The notes: generated by a model from the sequence alone, not told the origin. Shown: positions 1 to 11,708, counted from the first letter of the stretch. The stretch is 64,000 bases of DNA from Oscillospiraceae bacterium (GCA_025758045.1 CP107208.1:310001-374000); one strand, 5' to 3'. Translations and numbers: made by a program.

Positions 1-2606
<2,606 letters not shown>

Positions 2607-2707
2607 ACTAAAAGGAAGAGAGCCAGTTAATGTCTCTCTTCTTTTTTATATCAAGCGATATGGCGGCTTTGCCAGCGCTGCGGAAAACACAATGTGAGGA
2701 TACACCA

Positions 2708-4447
2708 ATGAATGATTCTTTGAATTTTTCAAAGCGCATTAAAATCAGCGTGAGAGTTCTATTTTTTGCGGCACTGGCTGCATTTCTGTTTTGGCGTGCA
2801 CGGTATGGGTATAGTTATAATGATGAACCATTTTGTATAACACTGGCGCAACGACTGTATCAGGGTGATGCACTATTTCGAGACGAATGGCATGTTTGTC
2901 AGAATTTTGGAGTGGTTCTTTTACCTATTTATACAATTTTCCGGTTGGTTGCAGGTTCAAATACAGGAATTTTACTTACATTTCGATTTCTATACTGCCT
3001 TTTATGGCTGTGCTGTATGGTGGTAGTATTTCGAACTGTACAAAGAAAAAGTGTTTTTGGTGCCTATTTTGCAGTTGTCTATCTTGGGCTGTTTAGCCCC
3101 TTAGACTATATGACACTTTCCTACACATCAATTGGACTTATGTCGATATTGATGATATTGTGTATATTCTCTACAAAAGAGAAAGAACAATTAAATTTTT
3201 TCTGGGGAGGGGTATGCGGCTTTTTTGCGGCAGTACTTTCACTGTGTAATCCTTATATGGCAATTCCGTGTGTTATCTTTTGGTTGACAGGATTTATAGG
3301 CACATTCAGTAAAAACAATCACTCTGTTATTAAGCGCAATTTCTTTTTCGGGTGCTTAGTAGGCATTAGCGTGTGGCTTATCCCTTATCTTGTGATTTTG
3401 TTTTCAAGAGAGGGACTGGGGGAATTTTTAAAAAATATTCCCGCAATTATGGATGACCCAGAGCACACGGGAAGTTCCTTGATTTTTGTAGCAAATGTCA
3501 TGCGAGCATACATGTTAGGATATTCAACGCACTTATACAAATTGACATTCGTGGCGCTTCTTTTATGTATACTTAGCAAATATTTGCCCGATAAAGTTGC
3601 GAATGGATGCCGCTTTTTACTTTGGATTGTAGCATGCGTAGAATTTTTCCTTGTGCTTTTTGATGTCATACAGTACGCAACAACTGCGCATTTTAATTAT
3701 CAGATTAAAGATATTCCGCTCTTGGGGCTAATAGCTTTTTTACTGTTAAAAAAGAAACCATGGAAATTATTTGGAATTTATTACGGTATGGGAATGATAT
3801 ACACTTTTTGCACTGTTCTAGCTTCAAACACTGGGGCAATGGCGTTGTATATGGGAATGGCAACCTGCGGTGTGGGCGGTATTATTTTTGTTTCCTTGTT
3901 AACAAATGAGTTTTTCAATATGGATTTGCAGTATCAAAAGCTTGGCATTGTCAAAAACAAAGTTGTAATTGCACTGCTTATACTTATTGCATTGGCACAA
4001 TTGAGCGAAGAATTGTATATTCGCATGTATAGGACTTATTGGGATGCCCCTCTGTCAGAATTGAATGTCCAAATCGAAGATGGTCCCGCCAAAGGTTTGA
4101 TTACATCTCGAGATAATGCCGATACATATAATCAGGATGTTCAGAACTTCAAAAAATTGTTTGCGGATGAATCTACAGACGGAAAGACGTTCCTTTCGTA
4201 TACAAGCGCGCCTTGGTATTACCTTTACGTGGACCTTCGTTACGACACATTTTCTGCATGGACCTTTGGATACGACAATAAACTTGCTGATAGGTTGCAG
4301 AATTATTACGAGTTAAATGGGAAAAAGTATCCAGACTATATTTATGTTAAAAATTTTGATGGCGAACTATCTACAGAAATAGCAAAACTGTATCGCATAA
4401 AAAGAAATTTGAGCGGAGATTGTGCTCTGCTTTGTAAATTGGAGTAA
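2708..4447 (+). CDS. AT-rich polytopic membrane protein, GT-C glycosyltransferase-like
   Basis: A 579-residue integral membrane protein with about ten or more hydrophobic segments and a soluble C-terminal part of about 130 residues. An acidic motif after the first membrane helix (YNDEPF, then RDEWH) resembles the first extracytoplasmic loop of GT-C glycosyltransferases such as ArnT/PMT, so transfer of a sugar from a lipid carrier outside the cell is possible; this is inference from topology. The start at 2708 is chosen because GAGGA lies 7 bases upstream; an in-frame ATG at 2630 is also possible. Base composition and codon use are strikingly AT-rich compared with secA and the following genes, indicating recent acquisition. 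It sits between secA and a DUF3783 gene, with no partner genes. Confidence 0.6.
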   Translation: MNDSLNFSKRIKISVRVLFFAALAAFLFWRARYGYSYNDEPFCITLAQRLYQGDALFRDEWHVCQNFGVVLLPIYTIFRLVAGSNTGILLTFRFLYCLLWLCCMVVVFRTVQRKSVFGAYFAVVYLGLFSPLDYMTLSYTSIGLMSILMILCIFSTKEKEQLNFFWGGVCGFFAAVLSLCNPYMAIPCVIFWLTGFIGTFSKNNHSVIKRNFFFGCLVGISVWLIPYLVILFSREGLGEFLKNIPAIMDDPEHTGSSLIFVANVMRAYMLGYSTHLYKLTFVALLLCILSKYLPDKVANGCRFLLWIVACVEFFLVLFDVIQYATTAHFNYQIKDIPLLGLIAFLLLKKKPWKLFGIYYGMGMIYTFCTVLASNTGAMALYMGMATCGVGGIIFVSLLTNEFFNMDLQYQKLGIVKNKVVIALLILIALAQLSEELYIRMYRTYWDAPLSELNVQIEDGPAKGLITSRDNADTYNQDVQNFKKLFADESTDGKTFLSYTSAPWYYLYVDLRYDTFSAWTFGYDNKLADRLQNYYELNGKKYPDYIYVKNFDGELSTEIAKLYRIKRNLSGDCALLCKLE

Positions 4448-4451
4448 TTTT

Positions 4452-4856
4452 ATGAAAGCACGTATCATCCAGGAGCCGCGGTGTGTGCTGCTGTGGCGGT
4501 TTGACGAGAAAAGCGCCGGGTATGACGCCCTGGCCCATGCAGCGCGGGCCTATAAGCTGAAGATCCGCTGCATCGGGGACGGCGACCTGGCCGCCAAGGT
4601 GGGCGACCTGTGCCAGGGGCTGCCCTCCCCTGCCTTTGCGCCGTTCATTAAGGTCAGCGACCGCCCCGCCATGATCGTGAGCGGCCTGCGCCACGATACC
4701 GGCGAGCTGGGGCATTTCCTCGATCTCGTCAAGGCGGGCGGGGCGGAGTTCCCGCTGCGGGGCATGGTGACCCCTACCAGCAAAAACTGGACGCTGCTGC
4801 AGCTTTTGCAAGAGCTGAACAGCGAGCACGAGACCGTGGCCGGGGGCAAAGCATGA
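4452..4856 (+). CDS. DUF3783 family protein
   Basis: A 134-residue soluble protein that looks like the DUF3783 family, which has no established function. It begins 5 bases after the stop of the upstream membrane gene with a start at 4452 (MKARIIQ), and its last four bases overlap the start of apbE (ATGA), so the two are translationally coupled. Sequence marks: an N-terminal RFDEKSAGYDAL segment and a conserved C-terminal stretch ending LLQLLQELNSEH. GC content returns to the level of the core genes, unlike the gene just upstream. Coupling with a flavinyltransferase suggests a redox-related role, but this is only context. Confidence 0.6.
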   Translation: MKARIIQEPRCVLLWRFDEKSAGYDALAHAARAYKLKIRCIGDGDLAAKVGDLCQGLPSPAFAPFIKVSDRPAMIVSGLRHDTGELGHFLDLVKAGGAEFPLRGMVTPTSKNWTLLQLLQELNSEHETVAGGKA

Positions 4857-5887
4857 AGCGGCTGTTGGCCCTGGGGCTGGCGGCGATCTGCCTGGCCTGT
4901 GCCCTGACCGCCTGCACGCCCCAGCAAAAGCTGTACAGCGCCAGCTGGTTTGACATGTTCGACACTGTCACGATGGTGCAGGGCTACGCCGCCAGCCAGG
5001 AAGAATGGGACACCCAGGCCGATGCCCTGCACGACGATTTGGAGCATTACCACCAACTGTTTGACATTTACCACCACTACGACGGCATGGTGAACCTGTA
5101 CGACGTCAACGCCCGTGCCGGGCAGGAACCGGTGCAGGTCAGCCGGGAGTTATTCGACTTTTTGCAGCTGTGCAAGACCAGCGGTAAGACACTGGCGGGC
5201 GGTGCGGTGAACATTGCGGCGGGGGCTGTGCTTAGCCTGTGGCACGATGCCCGCGAGAGCGAGAATCCTGCCCCGCCTGCGGCAGATGCCATCTCCGAAG
5301 CCCTGCAGCACTGCAACTTGGACGACCTGCTGCTGGACTCCGGCACCCTGACTGTGGCCTTTGCCGACCCGGCCATGACGCTGGACGTGGGAGCTGCCGC
5401 CAAGGGCTACACCGCCGTGCAGGCGGGCCAGGCAGCCCGGGAGCGCGGGCTGACCCATGCCCTGCTGAACATGGGCGGCAACGTCTATACCACCGGCCCC
5501 AAGGCCGACGGCAGTGCCTGGCGCGTGGGGGTGGAAACCCCCTGGCCCGGTGAGGATGCGCCGCAGTACGTGCAGACCGTGGAGCTGACCGGCGGCGACT
5601 CGCTGATCGTCAGCGGTGATTACCAGCGGTACTTTACCTACGAGGGAAAACGCTACTCCCACCTGATTGATTTGACCACAGGCTGCCCGGCTGCCTATTA
5701 CAGCAGCGTTGCGGTGTATTCCAGCCCGGATGAGGGGCTGGGGGACTTGTTCTCCACCGCCTTTTTCTGCCTGCCGCCGGAGCAGAGCCGGCAGGTGGCC
5801 GATGACAACGGCCTGGCCGTGCTGTGGCTGGGCACGGACGGCGAGGTTGCCGCCCAGACCGACAACTGGCCGGGTAAAGCAGTATAA
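4853..5887 (+). CDS. apbE: FAD:protein FMN transferase (ApbE), lipoprotein
   Basis: Transfers FMN from FAD to Thr/Ser of extracytoplasmic flavoproteins such as Rnf/Nqr subunits. The 344-residue protein starts with a signal peptide and lipobox (LTAC, residues 18-21), so it is membrane-anchored outside the cell. Family marks are the DVGAAAKGY motif (about residue 180), NMGGNVYTTG, and the metal-binding and product-release region RYSHLIDLTTGCPA near residue 270. Length is normal for the family. It overlaps the DUF3783 gene by 4 bases and is followed by a clear terminator. No target flavoprotein is encoded nearby. Confidence 0.92.
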   Translation: MKRLLALGLAAICLACALTACTPQQKLYSASWFDMFDTVTMVQGYAASQEEWDTQADALHDDLEHYHQLFDIYHHYDGMVNLYDVNARAGQEPVQVSRELFDFLQLCKTSGKTLAGGAVNIAAGAVLSLWHDARESENPAPPAADAISEALQHCNLDDLLLDSGTLTVAFADPAMTLDVGAAAKGYTAVQAGQAARERGLTHALLNMGGNVYTTGPKADGSAWRVGVETPWPGEDAPQYVQTVELTGGDSLIVSGDYQRYFTYEGKRYSHLIDLTTGCPAAYYSSVAVYSSPDEGLGDLFSTAFFCLPPEQSRQVADDNGLAVLWLGTDGEVAAQTDNWPGKAV

Positions 5888-5908
5888 CCAATAGCAGATA
5901 AAAAACAA

Positions 5909-5948
5909 AGCACCGCTGTACGTGAAATTTACGTACAACGGTGCTTTT
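5909..5948 (+). terminator. Intrinsic terminator after apbE
   Basis: AGCACCG...CGGTGCT stem with an inner TACGT/ACGTA extension, followed by TTTT. It lies 20 bases after the apbE stop. Confidence 0.8.
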
Positions 5949-5964
5949 GCTATATGTGCTGAAA

Positions 5965-6072
5965 AGCCTCCCTCTGCGAGGGAGGTGGCCCGAAGGGCCG
6001 GAGGGAGAAACTTTGCCTTAAGCTCTCTCCCCCACCCGCTTCGCGGGGACCCTCTCCCAGAGGGGGCCTTCA
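5965..6072. repeat. REP-like intergenic repeat (GAGGG/CCCTC stem-loops)
   Basis: About 108 bp made of short GC-rich palindromes: CCTCCCTCTGCGAGGGAGG, then GGCCCGAAGGGCC, then CCCGCTTCGCGGG and CCCTCTCCCAGAGGG. The same arrangement recurs at 48447-48558, and shorter relatives occur at 18815-18865, 20250-20300, 21005-21035 and 27238-27275. All copies lie between genes. Confidence 0.75.
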
Positions 6073-6084
6073 AGGGGTGGTAAT

Positions 6085-6891
6085 TTATTGTTCCGCGCTC
6101 AGCAAGATGCGGTCGTTGTCCAGTGCGTGGCCGACGTTCTCGGCAAAGCGCTGCAGCAGGCCGTCTACCGTCATGTGGGCGCGCTCCTCGTCGGCTACGT
6201 CCAGCACGATGCGGCCATGGTCCATCATCAGCGTGCGGTTGCCCAAGGTAAGGGCGTCGTGCATGTTGTGGGTGATCATCAGACAGGTGATGTGGTTCTC
6301 CGCCACAATCTTTTTGGTCAGATCCAGCACCTTTTCCGCCGTGGCGGGGTCCAAAGCGGCGGTGTGTTCGTCCAGCAGCAGCAGCTTGGGGGTGACGAGG
6401 GTCGCCATCAGCAGCGTCAGTGCCTGGCGCTGGCCGCCGGAGAGCAGGCCGACGGGCTGTTTCATGCGGTCCTCCAACCCCAGACCCAGGGCGGAGAGCT
6501 TCTCGGCAAAGAGGTCGCGATCCTTTTTGGAGATGCGGGAGAAGGACGACGTGTGCCCGGACGCCCGCAGGTAGGCCAGCGCGAGGTTTTCCTCAATGGT
6601 CATGTGGGGGGCCGTGCCGCGCAGCGGGTCCTGAAACATACGACCGATGTACTTGGAGCGGCGGTAGTCCGGCATAAACGTGATGTCCTGGCCATCCAGC
6701 GTGATGGTACCAGTATCCGAGATGAACTCGCCTGCAATGGCGTTGAACATCGTGGACTTGCCTGCGCCGTTGGAGCCGACGATGGTGGCAAAGTCGCCGT
6801 CCTTCAAATTCAGGTCGATCTTTTGCAGAGCCAGCTTTTCGTTGACGGTGCCGGGGTTAAAGGTTTTGCTGATGTTTTTCAGTTCAAGCAC
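6085..6891 (-). CDS. ABC transporter ATP-binding protein, TrpXYZ-like importer
   Basis: Cytoplasmic ATPase of the importer whose permease and binding protein lie just upstream. Walker A is GSNGAGKST (about residue 40), the signature is LSGGQRQ, and Walker B plus switch reads LLLLDEHTA, where E-H replaces the common E-P. I place the start at the GTG at 6891 (MLELKNISK) because AAGAAGG lies 8 bases upstream; the alternative GTG at 6900 would sit directly on that Shine-Dalgarno. With this start the gene overlaps the permease by 8 bases. Family members are predicted tryptophan or other amino-acid importers in Firmicutes; the substrate here depends on reading the T-box upstream. Confidence 0.9.
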   Translation of the reverse strand: MLELKNISKTFNPGTVNEKLALQKIDLNLKDGDFATIVGSNGAGKSTMFNAIAGEFISDTGTITLDGQDITFMPDYRRSKYIGRMFQDPLRGTAPHMTIEENLALAYLRASGHTSSFSRISKKDRDLFAEKLSALGLGLEDRMKQPVGLLSGGQRQALTLLMATLVTPKLLLLDEHTAALDPATAEKVLDLTKKIVAENHITCLMITHNMHDALTLGNRTLMMDHGRIVLDVADEERAHMTVDGLLQRFAENVGHALDNDRILLSAEQ

Positions 6892-7801
6892 GGCGGGCAC
6901 CTTCTTTCTCGGCTTGGGAGCGGCGGCGGCGGAACGCCGCGCGGGACCGGATGGTGGGGGCGGCGATGGCCAGCGCCACGATGACGGCGGAAATCAGCTT
7001 GAGACACTCCGACGGGACGTTGGCGCGCAGGGCCAGCGCGATGATGAAGCGGTAGATGACACTGCCTGCCACAGCCGCCGCGGCCTTGGCCCACATGCCG
7101 CCACGGCCAAACAGCGTCTCGCCAATGATGAGGGACGCCAGGCCGATGACCACCATGCCGGTGCCCAGGTTGATGTCGGCAGATTTCTGGTACTGGGCCA
7201 GTACGGCGCCGGAAAGGGACGTCATGGCGTTGGAAATGCACAGGCCAATCGTGATGGTGAACGCCGTGTTGATGGAGGAGGCACGCACCATGTCGGGGTT
7301 ATCGCCGGTGGCGCGGATGGAAAGGCCCATCCGGGTGCCCAGGAACAGGATCAACAGCAGGCAGACGACCACGGTGATGACCGCGGCCACCAGCAGCTTG
7401 TACGGGAACACATCGCCAAAAAGCGCCTGCGCCATCGTAAAGATGGTCTGCGTTTTCAGCATTGGCACGTTGGAGGAAAAGCCCATAACCGCCAGGTTGA
7501 CGGTGTACAGCCCCGTGTTGGTGATGATGCCGGCGAGGATCGACGGCACGCCTAGGCGGGTTTGCAAAGTGGCTGTGACAAAGCCGGAAGCCGCACCGGC
7601 GGCAATAGCCAAAAACAGACCCAGCACCGGGTGCCCGGACACCGCGGCGGTAGCCGAGACCGCGCACCCCAGGGTAAAGGTGCCGTCGGTACTCATATCG
7701 GCGATATTTAAGATACGGAAGCTGAGGAACAGCGCCATAGCCACCAGTGCGTAGATGAAGCCAAGCTCCAGCGCACTGAAGACGGTTGCAGCGGTAAACA
7801 T
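6884..7801 (-). CDS. ABC transporter permease, TrpXYZ-like importer
   Basis: Polytopic membrane subunit of about 305 residues and about eight hydrophobic segments, in the BPD_transp_2 class used by branched-chain and TrpY-type systems. The start at 7801 (MFTAATVFSALELGF) is preferred over the upstream in-frame ATG at 7840 because AGGAAGGA lies about 10 bases ahead. Typical motifs are LNIADMSTDGTF (about residue 40) and RATGDNPDMVRASSI. It lies between the binding-protein gene, 99 bases upstream, and the ATPase gene, with which it overlaps. Confidence 0.88.
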   Translation of the reverse strand: MFTAATVFSALELGFIYALVAMALFLSFRILNIADMSTDGTFTLGCAVSATAAVSGHPVLGLFLAIAAGAASGFVTATLQTRLGVPSILAGIITNTGLYTVNLAVMGFSSNVPMLKTQTIFTMAQALFGDVFPYKLLVAAVITVVVCLLLILFLGTRMGLSIRATGDNPDMVRASSINTAFTITIGLCISNAMTSLSGAVLAQYQKSADINLGTGMVVIGLASLIIGETLFGRGGMWAKAAAAVAGSVIYRFIIALALRANVPSECLKLISAVIVALAIAAPTIRSRAAFRRRRSQAEKEGARRA

Positions 7802-7899
7802 GGGCAAAACGTCCTTCCTGATTTGATGGGGGTACTGCATAAAAAGGGAGGGCAGCTCGGCGTGGGCCTTGCCTGCACCTCCCTTTGGGGAGTTAAGAT

Positions 7900-8943
7900 T
7901 TATTCAGCGGTGGTCTCAACTTCGACCACGGTGCCGGCCAGATCATTGAAAGCGCTGTAGTCCAGGTCCAGGGCTGCGGCGGTCTCGGTGTTGACGGTGA
8001 TGATGCCGCCGTCCATGACGTGGTACTCAGGCACGGTGCCGGTCTCCAGGATGTCCAGCGCCATATCGGCGGTGTAGGTGCCCAGTTCGGTATAGTTGAC
8101 GCCGCAGGTGGCGAAAGCGCCGGCGGTGACGAAGCTGTCGGCACCGGTGTAGAACGGAATGCCCGCATTGGTCAGCGTCTCAGAGACAGCAGCGGCGGCG
8201 GCCATGACCACGTTATCCGTGGGGGTAAAGACGGCGTCGACCTGGCCCACCAGGGCGTTGGCGGCGGTCATGATCTCATCGTTGGTGTTGCCGGTCTTTT
8301 CCACGTAAGCGATGCCCTTGGCGTCCAGGTAAGCCTTGGCCTCGGCAATGGGGGTGGTGGAGTTGGCCTCGGAGTTGGAGTAGAGCAGGCCGATGGTCTT
8401 GGCCTCGGGCTGGACGGCGAAGATCATGTCCATGATGGACTGGGTGTTCAGCGCGTCGGAGGTGCCGGTGACATAGTCGATGTCGGTCAGGTCAGCGGCG
8501 GCGGGGTCCGAGATGGCGGCGTAGATGACCGGGGTCTTGGTGGACTCGCAGGCGGTGGCCATGCACTGGGCGGCCAGCGTGGCGATGGGAATGACGGCAT
8601 CGTAGCCATCGGAGACGACCTGGGTGCCGATCTGGTTCAGCGTGGTGGCGTCGTTCTGGCCGTTGAAATCCTTGTACTCAATGGTGATACCCTTCTCGGC
8701 GGCCTTGGCGTCCAGCTCGGCCTCGATGGCGGTGCGGATCTCATCCAGGCTGGCGTGGTCCAGCTGCTGGACGATGGCGACCTTGTAGGTGGTGGCGTCG
8801 GCGGTGGATCCCGTGGTGGAATCTGCCGCGGCGGAAGAAGCAGTGCTTTCGGCAGCAGAAGAAGCGGTAGAAGCGGAGGCACCGCAGGCGGACAGAGAAG
8901 TGAGCATAGCGGCGGCGGTCATAACAGCAATGAACTTTTTCAT
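7900..8943 (-). CDS. ABC substrate-binding lipoprotein, ABC_sub_bind (PF04392) family
   Basis: Extracytoplasmic solute receptor of 347 residues. It has a signal peptide with lipobox LSAC (about residues 17-20), then a Ser/Ala/Thr-rich linker to about residue 50, then two Rossmann-like lobes (VAIVQQLDHASLDEI; FNGQNDATTLNQIG; PVIYAAISDPAAADL). This family (TrpX-type) accompanies the permease and ATPase found downstream. It is the first gene of the operon, preceded by a T-box leader that would let transcription proceed when the cognate tRNA is uncharged. Length and linker are normal for Clostridia. Confidence 0.9.
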   Translation of the reverse strand: MKKFIAVMTAAAMLTSLSACGASASTASSAAESTASSAAADSTTGSTADATTYKVAIVQQLDHASLDEIRTAIEAELDAKAAEKGITIEYKDFNGQNDATTLNQIGTQVVSDGYDAVIPIATLAAQCMATACESTKTPVIYAAISDPAAADLTDIDYVTGTSDALNTQSIMDMIFAVQPEAKTIGLLYSNSEANSTTPIAEAKAYLDAKGIAYVEKTGNTNDEIMTAANALVGQVDAVFTPTDNVVMAAAAAVSETLTNAGIPFYTGADSFVTAGAFATCGVNYTELGTYTADMALDILETGTVPEYHVMDGGIITVNTETAAALDLDYSAFNDLAGTVVEVETTAE

Positions 8944-9071
8944 GGTAATTACTCCTTGTTTTGTAAATTGGTTTGTTGTTTGGCAAGATTTACAAAACAG
9001 ATTGCCATCGCTCTTTCAAAGGAATGTGTTTCATCGTTCATTTCCCCTCTTGTGCTGTGTAAGGAATAAAA

Positions 9072-9348
9072 AAACTGCCCTTGCACAGAAATCCTCCTGT
9101 GCAAGGGCAGATAACAATTTATCTGTGGTGCCACCTTGCTTGCCGCAACTATAAACTGCGGCCACTCTGTAGGGAACCAACATTCCCCTGCCCTGTAACG
9201 GGAGCTGCCCGTCAGCGGATACTCAAGGCCTTGGCCTTTTTCCCCGTGCCCTCCGCGAACCATTATGCTGTCCCGCTTTGCGCCCCATTCCCAGCAACAG
9301 GGGCTCTCTGTGGCTGCGCTGTCAGCTTTACTTTCGCTTCATTGGTTT
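9072..9348 (-). ncRNA. T-box riboswitch controlling the ABC importer operon
   Basis: On the minus strand the leader has, in order: Stem I base GCGAA (9337-9333) pairing with TTCGC (9259-9255); an internal loop with the S-turn motif AGTA on its 5' side; GCTG pairing with CAGC; an AGAGAG segment and apical stem; the T-box AAGGTGGCACCAC (around 9138-9126) holding TGGCACC, which binds the tRNA acceptor end; and a perfect 13-bp terminator stem (9110-9098 with 9087-9075) ending in seven T. The specifier loop reads ATAATGG (9266-9260), so the codon is ATG (Met) or TGG (Trp). ATG is followed by the purine that normally follows a specifier codon; TGG is not. Confidence 0.9.
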
Positions 9349-9354
9349 AAAGCA

Positions 9355-9383
9355 TTTATACCACACTGTTCCCGTTTTGTCAA
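9355..9383 (-). promoter_or_regulatory. Sigma-A promoter of the T-box/ABC operon
   Basis: TTGACA (9383-9378), 17-base spacer, TATAAA (9360-9355) on the minus strand. The expected start of transcription lies about 10 bases before Stem I of the T-box. Confidence 0.8.
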
Positions 9384-9404
9384 CGGCTTTTTGCAAAAAA
9401 CTTT

Positions 9405-11708
9405 TTAAGAATCTGTATCTTCTTCTGTATTTGTCGTTGTATCGTCCACTTTATCGTGCAGGATCAGCAGCTTGGCGGCCCACTCCCCTGCCGGGGTGTC
9501 GGTATTTTCCATAAAGGCGGCGCTGGCGGCAAAGGGGCTGTCCTCGCCGTCCAGGGCCAGCAGCAGGTCTTTGCCCGGCACGGCGGATTTGCCCAGCCAA
9601 TCGGCAAAGCTGTCGGCGTCCCACAAAGCAGCATCGCTGGGGGCAAACGTGCCGTCATACTCCCACTCGCCGCACAGGGACACAATGGGGCAAAGCTGCT
9701 CGTCGGATTTGGCAAGCACTTCCTGCATGCGGGCGGCCAGGGTGCCGTCCACGGGCAGCAGGTCATCCACGCCGGTAAAGGCCAGGATCTTGGCGTCCGG
9801 GTAAGCTTTCAACGCCTGCTGCAGGTCGTAGGCCAGCAGACCCGCGCCCTCGTCGGCGTTGATGCTGCCCATCATGCCCTGATACAGGCGATAGACCAGT
9901 ATGTATTGGTCACCGAAATAGCGCTGCATCTGGCGGGGATACTTCTGCATGGCGGTCTTGAACCAGTAGGCGGACTCGCGGGCAGTGCCGGTCTTAATGG
10001 CGCTGATGGCCTCGGTAATTTCCGGCTCCGGCGTGTTCCAAATCTGGCTGGCCAGCGTTTCAAGCGCCTGGCCAATGACGGCATCGCTTTTATCAGTGCC
10101 CATGCCTACGGCGTGCAGGCGGCCGGGATAGCTGGCGTAGACGGCCTGCCACATGGCTTTGGCATCATCGCGGTCAGCCTTGGGCAGTACGGCCAGGTAG
10201 CGGTCCAGGCTGGCGGCCGCGCCGGTCTGTAAGTAGTTGTCCAGCAGCGCACCGGCGGCGGGGCCGTAGGGGACGGCCACCACGCTGACGCCCTGGGATT
10301 GCAAAGAGGTGATGAGGTTTTGCTGCACCTCGGCCGCGCGGGTATCCTCCAGCCCGGCCAGGAACAGCCGGTAATCGGCGTTGCCAAAGTCGGAGCTGTC
10401 CAGCGGGTAACTCAGATCGACGGTGTGCAGGTTGGATTTGAGATAGTCAGCCGTGGGGTCGGACGCCTTCACAGCGGTCTCAGGTGTGGCGGTGTCGGCC
10501 AGGCCCTCGGCCTCCTGTGCGGCGGTCTCCGGCGTGGCGGCAATGACCTCCTCGGAGCTCTTATCATTGTACAAAAAGTCTTGCAGGGCGGTGGTATTTA
10601 CGTACCAGTCCGGGTCGTACATCAGGCGGTCGTCCATACCGGTGCGTACGCCGTAGGTGCCCTGCAGGGGCATGGAAAGCTGCTCTACATCGCAGCCCAA
10701 AAAGCTCGGCAGCTGCACCAGCAGCGCGGCGATCTCGGTTTTGGTAAAGTTGGTCTGTACCAGGGGCAGCATGGTGTTCAGCAGGTTATCCAGATCGGTG
10801 ACGCTGGCGTTCTGGATCTGATCCAGAACGGCCTGGATAACGGTGCGCTGGCGCTCGATACGGTGCCAGTCGTTGTCGATCTTGCGCAGGCGGGCGTACT
10901 GCAGGGCGGTGTAGCCGTCGAAGTGGTTGAGGCCCGGGTCCAGGTGGTTGACGATGAGCATCGAGTTGGAGGGCACTTCCCAGTTCAGGGCCTTGGCTTC
11001 CATCTCAGTGATGTCGATGTCCACGCCGCCCACGGCGTCCACGATCTGCACGAAGGAGTTGAAGTTGATGCGGACATAGTGGTCCACCTGCACGTTGAAG
11101 CAATCCTCCACGGTGTCCATGGTCAGCTTGGCACCGCCGTAGCGGAAGGTGTGGGTGATCCAGTCATACTCGCCCTCGTAGCCGTCCAGCAGGATGGGCA
11201 CGCCGAGGCCGCGCTCGATGGAGACCAGGCGGATGGCGTGGTCCTTGATGTCCAGCGAGACCAGAATCAGGCTGTCGGCGCGGGCGTCCTCACTGAACTC
11301 GGTGGTGTCCTTGGTGCCGTCCAGCTGGTTCAGGTGGGTGAAGGCGTCGGCATCGTTGACGGCCTCGGTGCGCTCGTCGGTGCCGATGAGCAGGATGTTC
11401 AGCACATCGTCGTCGGCAAAGGGGCTGCCCTCGGGCATGGTCATCTCGTCGTCGCTATGTACCAGACCGGACCCGTCCAGGTCCTGATCCTCGTCCGCAT
11501 CAATGGTGCCCATCGAGTCAACGCTGCCGTCGTTGTAGTGCAGCAGGTCCAGCTTGCCGTTGACGTACAGCGTTGCCAGCCCAGCCAGCGCCGCCAGCAC
11601 GATGACAACGACCAGCAGGATCTTGCCCCAGAGGGGCAGCTTCTTTTTGGCGGCCGTGGCGGTCGCAGTGGTTTCGGTTGCTTCATTCTTATTTTCAGTC
11701 ACGTTCAT
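9405..11708 (-). CDS. LytR-CpsA-Psr (LCP) protein with large extra C-terminal domain
   Basis: LCP proteins attach wall teichoic acids or polysaccharides to peptidoglycan outside the cell. The 767-residue protein has a short cytoplasmic tail, one membrane helix (about residues 27-48), an acidic linker and an LCP domain (about 98-285) with LLIGTDER, RADSLILVS, IRLVSIERG, VRINFNSFVQIVDAVGGVDI and YARLRKIDNDWHRIERQR. After an Ala/Thr-rich linker (about 390-430) comes a further 330-residue globular region that is not part of normal LCP proteins (usually 300-450 residues). It begins YRLFLAGLEDTRAAEVQQNL and is rich in Asp and Trp; a weak resemblance to erythromycin-esterase-like folds is a guess. 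The start overlaps the upstream membrane gene by 4 bases. Confidence 0.85.
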   Translation of the reverse strand: MNVTENKNEATETTATATAAKKKLPLWGKILLVVVIVLAALAGLATLYVNGKLDLLHYNDGSVDSMGTIDADEDQDLDGSGLVHSDDEMTMPEGSPFADDDVLNILLIGTDERTEAVNDADAFTHLNQLDGTKDTTEFSEDARADSLILVSLDIKDHAIRLVSIERGLGVPILLDGYEGEYDWITHTFRYGGAKLTMDTVEDCFNVQVDHYVRINFNSFVQIVDAVGGVDIDITEMEAKALNWEVPSNSMLIVNHLDPGLNHFDGYTALQYARLRKIDNDWHRIERQRTVIQAVLDQIQNASVTDLDNLLNTMLPLVQTNFTKTEIAALLVQLPSFLGCDVEQLSMPLQGTYGVRTGMDDRLMYDPDWYVNTTALQDFLYNDKSSEEVIAATPETAAQEAEGLADTATPETAVKASDPTADYLKSNLHTVDLSYPLDSSDFGNADYRLFLAGLEDTRAAEVQQNLITSLQSQGVSVVAVPYGPAAGALLDNYLQTGAAASLDRYLAVLPKADRDDAKAMWQAVYASYPGRLHAVGMGTDKSDAVIGQALETLASQIWNTPEPEITEAISAIKTGTARESAYWFKTAMQKYPRQMQRYFGDQYILVYRLYQGMMGSINADEGAGLLAYDLQQALKAYPDAKILAFTGVDDLLPVDGTLAARMQEVLAKSDEQLCPIVSLCGEWEYDGTFAPSDAALWDADSFADWLGKSAVPGKDLLLALDGEDSPFAASAAFMENTDTPAGEWAAKLLILHDKVDDTTTNTEEDTDS

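Noticed and set aside
9278..9514. Short plus-strand open frame over the T-box leader
   Set aside because: It is a by-product of the structured minus-strand RNA; there is no start context and no homology.
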